Shown: in pieces, positions 56,391 through 64,000 of the stretch
Position numbering within the stretch: the first letter of the stretch is position 1
How the letters are laid out: every line of letters begins with the position of its first letter
NCBI GenBank assembly: GCA_033032865.1
Contig: JAWHQI010000013.1
Span: 1,674,001-1,738,000 of the forward strand
Length of the DNA stretch: 64,000 bases
Reading direction: 5' to 3'
DNA from: Dactylorhiza incarnata
Taxonomy: Eukaryota > Streptophyta > Magnoliopsida > Asparagales > Orchidaceae
The notes under the pieces: model-generated
Seen by the model: only the letters and a program-made list of their open reading frames with translations
What the model was told of the DNA's origin: nothing
Databases searched by the model: none
Program-made: the position numbers and the translations under genes

Positions 56391-57813
56391 CCGACCACCT
56401 CTCACGTTTAGAACACCCCGTTGCAGAAGGGCTCGTTGAACCCAAAATAGATGATAGATTTCCTGAGGATCACCTCTTAACTGTAAACCACATAAAAACT
56501 TCTTCCACCCCTTGATTCATAGACTACGCCAACTATCTAGTCGCACGGGTTCTTCCAAAAGATTTTTCTACCCAATAAAAGAAGAAATTCTTTTCTGATT
56601 TCAAAAACTACTTTTGGGAGGACCCCTTTCTCTTTCGTGTCTGCGCGGACCAAGTAGTGCGGAGTTGTGTTTCAAGTGAGGAGGGTGCGCAAATTTTGTG
56701 ACACTGCCATGAGGGGTCGGCCGGGGGGGGGGGGGGGGGGGGGCATTATCAAGCCAACCGGACCGCGTAGAAAGCATTAGAAGCGGGATTTTATTGGCCC
56801 ACTCTCTTTAAAGATGCTTACAATTTTGTGAGTAAATGCGATAGCTGCCAGCGGTCGGGTAACATCTCTCATCGTGACGAGATGCCCCAAAACTTTTTTC
56901 TCAATTGTGAAATCTTTGATTTGTGGAGCATAGATTTTGTAGGCCTCCTACCTTCTTCTTTTAAAAATCACTATATTTTAGTTGTGGTCGACTACGTATC
57001 TAGGTGGGCGGAAGCGCAAGCTCTCCCCACCAATGATGCGAGAATCATCGTTCATTTTAAACAAAAATATTTTCTCGCTTCGGTAAGCGCCGCGCAATAA
57101 TTAGTGATAGGGGGGTACGCACTTCTGCAACACACAATTAACAAATTTTTTATCTAAATACGGCGTTACACACAAGCTCGCCACTGCCTATCACGCCCAA
57201 ACAAGCGGCCAAGTAGAGGTAGTAAATCGCGAGATTAAACGCTTTTTGGAAAAAACTGTTTCATTAAATAAGAAAGATTGGTCAATAAAACTCGACGATG
57301 CACTATGGGCATATCGTTCTACATAGAAGACCGTTATTAGGTGTACGTCATATCGATTAGCCTAAGGCAAAGCGTGCCATTTACCGGTAGAGTTAGAGCA
57401 CCATTCATTTTGGGCTCTAAAATTTTTTAACCTCGATTCAAACTTATCCTTCGAGAGTAGAAAATTTCACTTAAATGAACTCGATGAATGGTGTGCGAAT
57501 GCTTATGAGATTAATAAATTTTATAAGAAGCGCTCTAAGTTCTACCATGATCGAAAAATAAAAATTTCCAAAAACTTTTGCACCGGGCGATCTTGTCCTT
57601 CTTTATAACTCACGCCTTTAGCTTTTTCTCGGTAAGTTAAATTCCCGTTGGTTCGCCCCCTTTCAAGTTAAAGAGGTTTGGCCATATAGGACTGTTCTTA
57701 TCTCCCATCTGAAAAAAGTCTTGTTTAAAGTCAACAGGCACCGTTTAAAACTTTATCTTGCGGTTGATCCAGTGGCCAAAAATATCAAATCCTTAACCCT
57801 CCCCAACTTATAA
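56391..57813 (+). pseudogene. pol: Athila integrase, plus strand
   Basis: It resumes the Athila frame interrupted at 49794: ADHLSRLEHPVAEGL, then stops near 56515 and 56577. The zinc domain has a G21 run (56723-56743) in place of the usual GPTGGHYQ coding sequence, then [15 protein letters not shown], the core with [10 protein letters not shown] (first Asp kept, unlike the 33-kb copy), HPQ-type text as [13 protein letters not shown], and an end at NIKSLTLPNL with stop 57811-57813. Several frameshifts and stops occur after 57050. It is inactive. Confidence 0.88.
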
Positions 57814-59522
57814 TCTCCCCACGCCAGATTAGTCAAGCTACGTGATGGTAAACAACGCGCTCGTAGGAGGCACCCCATATCTATCTAATTTTTTATTATG
57901 CTTTGTTATTTTTACGTGTTTTTGCAGGGTTTCTTCCGGCCTCGCCAGCTTTAATTCAGGGAAGCCTTTTTGCTCCCTCTTTATTTTTGTGCATACTGCA
58001 CTTTCATTTTCCCTTCTTCATACTTAATTTACAACATTGGGGACAATGTTGAGTTTTAAGTATGAGGGTGTTTTATCGTTTTCATTAAAACAAAACAAAA
58101 TAATTTCTTTTTGTTTATTTCGTAATTTCCAAAATACCCAACCGCAAAATTTCAAAAAAGGTCAATATAGTTTATTTTGTAAATAAAAACTTGAAAAACC
58201 TCCACAAAAATCGAAAAACATATATATATATATATATAATTTGTAATTATTTCTGCATTTTAATTTTCTTCCTTCATGTAAATATAAACTTGAAAAAAAA
58301 AACCAAAATCCAAAATAATACAAAACAACAAAATTTCCAAAAAAACATCTTTATTTCGTTAGTAGAAACATGCAAAAAATCTAAAATAAAAACAAAAAAA
58401 TTTGCAAAACCCCAAAACATTTCAAAAAACATATCTATATAGTATGTTTAGTTGTAAAAAACAACAAAACATAAAGACATAACACCAAAAATATAATAAA
58501 CCCCTACTTTACTTTTATTCTTAAAGCATTTAGTCTTGAGAATATCTATTTGTGTCTTTTCATAATCGCTAGTTTTGTTATTCGTTCATTTATCTAAGAT
58601 TAATAGATTTAAACGTTCTGGGTTAAGTTTTAAAGAATATCTTGTGTTTCTAATTTAAATAGACACTTTGTTTTCAAGAACTACTTCTAATTCATATAAA
58701 CTAGAGGCATGTATATTATGTTAGCAAAACAACCTTAGACCTCAATTATCTCTACTTTATGTCTTTAGGAATCTAGGAATATTCAAATTACTAAGGTTGC
58801 TCTCAAACTTTTTTGTTTATTATTCTGGACTTTCTTTTGAAAACCCCTTGTATGCACCCATTTAGCATGACATGAAAATAGAAGAAGAAAAAAGTTCTTA
58901 TGTCAATGGGAATAAGACATCATTCCATAAAAATAGGCACCCATTAAAAATTTAAAAGATCTTATGTCAATGGGAATAAGATTTCGTTCCGTAAACATAA
59001 GCATTGAGTTAATAAAAATAAAAGAAAAATGTTTTCCCACGTAAATGAATGTGGGCAACAAAGAAAACTAAAAGGAGGGGTGGAAGGATAAAATCCATCA
59101 CCCCTAATTCAAGTACTCTTCTTTTTTACAAAGCTTTATTTTACCCCCCCCCCCTTTCCTTAGCCTCTTTATTGTATCTAGTTTTAATTAAAAAAATGAT
59201 TTAAGAGCATAATTAGTAACTTGTGTCATTTCCTTCACATTTCTTTAAAAGCAAAGGTTCTTATCATTTCGATCTAATCTTGTTTACTAATAATTGCAAT
59301 TTTGCTTGTTATTTGGTTAATCAAGAAGTCTTTTGGCTCAGACATTTCTCCATACTTAAATCATTTGCATAATTTAGGACTTAACTCTTCATACTCCGGT
59401 TTTTTATTTTTCAGTGTTTTTTTTAAATAACATGATAGCCAAAAATAAGAACTTATGTTAATCCCGTATGGATCTCTCTTACTTTTGCTCTGGAATAGCA
59501 AAAGCTTAAGTATGGGGGTATT
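57814..59522 (+). other. Athila 3' untranslated region
   Basis: The pattern is the same as in 30529-32488. ACATTGGGGACAATG with AAGTATGAGGGTG lies at about 58032-58070 (internal PPT-like), and AAGTATGGGGGTA at 59508-59520 (terminal PPT). A (TA)n run is at 58219-58237, with A-rich and T-rich tracts around it. Small ORFs here (58191-58442 and similar) are low-complexity and not genes. Confidence 0.75.
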
Positions 59523-61726
59523 TGATAAGTAGTAAAATATATGTATTTTTAGTATAGTTTCTAGTATAATCTTAAGTAATATTGTAAATATTTTATGTAA
59601 ATTAATGAATAAATGCTTGTTTTATTATTTTCCTTACTAACATAGCATTATTTTTTCTATTTTTCAGCATTTTGGCATTTTTGGTTAGGTTACGCCCTCA
59701 GACACGCCCGTGATCGAGGGCGTGTAATCATAAAATGTCAATTTCCATCTCTCTACAGATTTCAGGAGAAATCTCGACAAATTGATCAAGTCACGCTCCT
59801 GACCATGGGTCATACCCGTGACCAAGGGCGTGACAGCTTAAGATATCAAATTCCAGCCTTCTCAGCGGTTCTCGCCTCAACGTCTTGACCTAACAAAGAA
59901 GTCACGCCCGTGTCTAACAAAGTCATGCCCGTGTACCACTCGATCGACTATCCTTCTTATTGATTGCCATCCCGTCCCGTCGATCGGCTTGATGTCCCAT
60001 TGATTTTTCATGGTCACACCCGTATACCACTCGATCGACTTCACCTCCCATCGATCGACCTCCCGTCCCATAGATTGGCTCCCTGTCACGTTGATTTTGC
60101 AAAGTCACGCCCGTGATCGAGGCCATGACCCATCAAATCCTTCCAAAAGCAAGCGTACACACATGCCGTCACACCCTAGTAGAACCCGATGTCTGCTGCC
60201 AAAAGTCACGCCCATGACATCTCAAGTCACACCCGTGTGCAGTCATTTTCCCGGTAATACTCTTCTAGAAGGCGATTGAAGCAACCTCAATCGCATGCGC
60301 AGAAGTCATGCCCTCGGTCAGGGGCATGACCGTGTGCGTGTAATATTAAAATTTTCACTATAAATAGAGGGGCTCAACTGAAGCATTTCATCCATATTTT
60401 GAGAGTGTTTTCTTGAATTGTTTTGAGTGTATGTGTGTTATTTTATGCATTTAAGTTTTATTTCTTTTGTAATTTTCACTTTCCTAGTCTATTGTAATGT
60501 TTAATTTATGAATAAAATAGTTTGTTTTCTCATTTGGATCTTCTTTTCCTTATGTCAAGAGTATGTGAGTGTTTGCGTTTAATTTTTCTTTTTTTAGTTA
60601 GTGTGCACGTATCGTTTTTGTTTTTTCTTTCTTTTAATTTTTCTTTTCTTTTTATTTATCTTATTATAGAGTGTGTGAGTGTATGAGATTAATTTTTACG
60701 CTTTCATTCATTTTAAGTAGAGTGCCTGTGTGTGTGAGATAGTATTTTCTTTTTCGTAACTTAGCTTTATTTCAAGTTCTTATTACCACCCCCATCCCAG
60801 ATGAGAGGCTAAGTACTTTTTAGCGCTTGATTAAGATGGTTGAGATTGATACTATTTCTGGATTTTATAAGTCATTTAATTTTCTTTGTTAAACACGTTT
60901 ATATCCGCTTAAAATATTAACATTATTTTCTTATTGCTGACCCCATTCCGATGATTGGCTAATTTCCTATATCGTACGTAGTCGAAGAGCATTGGGATAA
61001 ATAAATTGTTTTCTAAAAATAAAATATCTCTTTCTAAAATCAATTAACGAGCTTAAGGTTTACCTAAGAAAAACGTTAAGTGGAACCATATAATCGATGT
61101 ATGGTTCTTATTTCCATTTCCGTACACTAGTTAGCTGAGAGGCTCATGCGTATCGATTAATCGCTCATGGGTAAAGAGAAATGCGCTCTACCCTCGAGAG
61201 AGGATGAGGTAAGTCTCCCGAATTGGAATAAAAACCCAATAGAGGGATTCATAACATAAAGCGAGTATTAAGGAGATTCAATTAAAGAACGAGAGTTTGG
61301 TCGAATATTCTTAATCTCAGGTGGGCGTACCCTCGAGAGAGGAGCATTCATACTTATGGAACCTCCACGGCCACACCGTTCTAATGTTCTGAAAAATCAG
61401 AACTTTTACTTTTAAAAAAGTTGTTTTCCTCTCAAGGTAATTCGACATCGGGCTCTCTCTTCATCTTCATTTAAAACTCTAGTTATACATATATTATCGC
61501 TCTCTATATAATATAAATCAAATCAAAAACTTATTCTGATAAAATAATAGTTCATTCCTTATAGTTAAGAATAATCAATAGGATCCGTGGAAATATACGA
61601 CCTCTATATTTTCTAAACCAAAATATCCTGTACTACACGCGATAAGGTATACTTACCTTTATCGAAGATTAGTTTGGATTAATTAAACAAAATCTTTTCA
61701 AAATCCAAATCCTAATCTAACCATCA
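59523..61726 (+). mobile_element. Athila 3' LTR (third subfamily)
   Basis: It starts TGATAAGTAG right after the PPT and ends CTAACCATCA at about 61726. TATA (CTATAAATAG) is near 60358. Upstream, 59690-60340 has repeated TCACGCCCGTG / GAGGGCGTG words and CGATCGAC words. At 2.2 kb it is longer than the 1.43-kb LTRs of the 29-39-kb element. No TSD can be matched because the 5' part of this element is fused or lost. Confidence 0.8.
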
Positions 61727-62310
61727 AAGCGCTAGCGTGGGTGCATGCTTGAACTAGATGGAGGTGCAATATGACCACGCAGGCAGAATACAACAAGCCC
61801 TGGAGCTTGATGCAAGTATGAAGCGCTACTAGGAGGAGGCGGGGGTTAGGTCTGCTGCCGAGTTTGTGTTGGACTACAGTCTTTTGTGGATGGACAACTG
61901 ATTATGCGTCCCAAATGTTGGCAAGTTGCGAGAGGAATTGATGTATGAGGCATATTTTATGAAGTAATCAATCCACCCGGGGAGCATAAAAATGTACCAA
62001 GACATGACAAAGTTGTTTTGGTGGCTAGGTTTAAAGAAGGACATAGCCCTTTACGTGACAAAATGCAAAACTTGCGCACTTGTGAAGACAGAATATCAGA
62101 AACCTGGTGGGTTCATGAAGTCGTTACCTATTTCGGAATGAAAATTCGATGATATTTCTATGGATTTCGTGCATGGTTTGCCGAGGTTGCAAAGCAGGAA
62201 TGACACTGATTGGGTGATCGTGGATCGCTTGACAAAGGTATCCCAGTTTATTCCAAACTGGAGGGACGATTCTATGGAGAAGTTAGCAAAGCTATATGTA
62301 GATAGTGAAA
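61727..62310 (+). pseudogene. Tekay/Del-type integrase fragment
   Basis: From about 61897 the frame reads CVPNVGKLREELMYEAYF, then [67 protein letters not shown] and MEKLAKLYVD. It is the zinc domain and start of the integrase core of the Tekay group. Stops occur after YFMK and PISE; the first zinc His of EAH is Tyr. 61727-61896 is less clear. It is cut at 62310 by Copia sequence. Confidence 0.8.
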
Positions 62311-62336
62311 GTCAATTGATTTGCTTTGATACCAAT
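62311..62336 (-). other. Copia primer binding site and short internal remnant
   Basis: On the minus strand the LTR end (CTCACTTTCA) is followed by ATTGGTATCAAAGCAAATC, an initiator-tRNA-Met-type site with one change (CAAAG for CAGAG). The Copia internal region is then cut by the Tekay fragment. Confidence 0.75.
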
Positions 62337-64000
62337 TGAAAGTGAGTTTTAGTTCTTAAATATTAAAGCTCTTGTTTAAGTTTTGTTTCAAAGTAATGTT
62401 ATATATATATAAGTGTACTGTGAGTAATAAAAACAAACACCTAGAAGGCACAACAACACAGCACAAATAAGAAAGTTTATAAAGAAATAAAACAAGCAAA
62501 CAAGCATGAAAACCAGATGACACAAGATATATAGTAGTTCCACAATCAACCTGGGTACATATACTCTTCTACCCACTGGTAGGAATCCACTGGAGGTTTT
62601 TGATTAGGTGACCTCACACCAAGGTGATTTTGATCAGGCGTCCACACACCACAGAGCTTTTGATCAGGTGCTCAAAACCAAGATGCAGGTTTTTGCTAAG
62701 GTGCCCTGTCACCGGGAGTTAACTTTTGAAGGGAGTTATAACCCTGTACAAGATGGGAAGGAATAAAAGAAAACAAAAAGATATGTTGTTCTTCTCTTTG
62801 ATAAGAATCACTTGAAGATCCTGATGGGTTGTTGAGTTGGATCTTGATGATGATGTTGAAGAAAGCTCCCCCTGTCTGATTTAGATTAGATGACAGCTTT
62901 GTGGATGGAGCTTCTTCTCTAGAATGTGATACTCCTCTTTTCTTCTTGCAGTTTAGATCCCTGAGCAATTGATATAGATTGGTGTCTCAGGGTATAGATG
63001 ATCTGCAAGAGAAGAGTTAGCAAAAACAAAATAAGATAAAGTAATAATGTTGTTCTCTGTTTTTGCTGATTCTCCTTTTTCTCTTTTTCTTCTTCTTCTC
63101 TTTTCTCTGTACAGAAAATGTAATATGTTCTGTCTGTATATTATGTCGTGAACCTGTTATCTTATTTTTCTCTTCTCTACTTTGTATATATATTCTGGAG
63201 AGCTTTCGGCTGATTTGAATTCTTGCCGACAGAAGAGGAAAGAAATAATATCTCTTTCTTTTCCCATATCCTCGATCAGACAAATTGTCGTCTTTAGCTT
63301 TCGCAATGACTATAACATTTAATGCTTGCAATGGCTGTATTGTTAAGTCAGCAATATATATAGCAATATATAAATAGAAATAATAAATTATTGCTTTAAT
63401 AAATCTGTCAGCATATTAGTCGAGCTGAGAATAATGCTAAAGATATTTCGTCGATCTCAGCTTCAAGTTCGTCGACCTCATCATTTGATTCGTCGACCTG
63501 AATATTTGATTCGTTGTTCTAAATTTCTGCTGAAGATCCATCGAACGCAAATAGTCGTTCGTCAAACGGAACTTTTCATCGAATGCAGAGACGGGCTGGA
63601 TCGTCGACCGCTGAATATTGAGCTGTTCGTCAAACGCAGACTCGAGTTCGTCGAACGCAGGATTTCACCGACCGCTGAGCCTGGATGATTTCGTCGACCG
63701 CTGAGCTTTGATAAAATTGTCGACCGCTGAATATAATTAGTTGAGCGCTACACTTAGACAAATTCTTTGACCGCTGAGACGGGTTCGTCGACCGCTGAGA
63801 ACAAGTCTGTTCGTCGACCTCTAAACCGCTGAGATGGGATCGTCGACCGCTGAGACGGGCTTGAAGCAAGCCGTTCGTCGAATGCAGGTAGCCGTTCGTC
63901 GAACGCAGAGAACATATGTTATTTTTATTCTTTTCTTCTTTTTTTCAGACTTTTGTATATATATATATATTTCTTAGTATATTATATATATATTCTTTTC
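62337..64000 (-). mobile_element. Copia-type 5' LTR, cut by window edge
   Basis: The minus-strand LTR ends CTTTCA at 62337. Shared motifs with the solo LTR 27394-28608: the (C)ACCTGATCAAAA tandem words (62590-62710), GGTAGAAGAGTATATGTACC near 62570, and TCAGGATCTTCAAGTG. A TATA-like run (TATATATA) is at about 63184-63193. Upstream of it, 63430-63905 is packed with TCGTCGACCGCTGA and TCGTCGAACGCAG words. The 5' boundary is outside the window. Confidence 0.8.

Noticed and set aside
58191..58442. Lys/Ile-rich ORF near a TA repeat
   Set aside because: It is AT-rich low-complexity sequence in the Athila 3' untranslated region.

Overview
The window is repeat-filled nuclear DNA of a seed plant, probably an angiosperm. 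I found no host gene, tRNA, rRNA, bacterial operon or CRISPR array. Nearly every recognisable stretch is an LTR retrotransposon or a fragment of one. Ty3/Gypsy families are Athila (at least four copies), a chromodomain-bearing chromovirus (three partial copies), Tat-type and Tekay/Del-type. Ty1/Copia is represented by one near-complete element, one solo LTR and two LTRs cut by the window edges. The lineage names rest on recognising protein motifs by eye; no search was run.

Layout. 1-1048: end of a Copia LTR (+). 1235-3192: chromovirus pol end, LTR and leader (+). 3193-7366: chromovirus 3' LTR plus integrase and reverse transcriptase (-). 7367-8311: Tekay-like LTR fragment with minisatellites. 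8312-11470: decayed Tat-like element (+) with an antisense Gypsy relic inside it. 12074-13091: second copy of 7309-8311. 13092-15591: Athila gag and 5' LTR (-). 15592-39514: a long Tekay-like host repeat split by three insertions, each with a perfect 5-bp target-site duplication (TSD): a Copia element at 19015-26981 (AGATC), a solo Copia LTR at 27394-28608 (GATGG) and an Athila element at 29100-39326 (ACGGG). 39515-42011: Athila 3' LTR and 3' region (-). 42012-44705: Tat relic (-) inserted in a chromovirus, with a local tandem duplication. 44536-48725: chromovirus gag-pol, LTR and a second pol end (-). 48726-61726: Athila element (+) interrupted at 49795-56390 by a non-autonomous LTR element (TSD CCGAC). 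61727-62310: Tekay integrase relic. 62311-64000: Copia PBS and LTR (-).

Almost all coding regions are broken by stops, frameshifts or lost catalytic residues, so this is a graveyard of nested insertions. The most unusual item is the 6.6-kb non-autonomous element. Its only ORF begins with a CCHC zinc knuckle, continues as a strongly acidic protein, and matches no family I recognise.

A second unusual pattern concerns the promoters. In nearly every LTR here, of both superfamilies, a cluster of family-specific CpG-rich palindromic words lies directly upstream of the TATA box. The word GGTCTGCGNNTAGC, or a variant, sits about 15-30 bp upstream of TATA in four different families.
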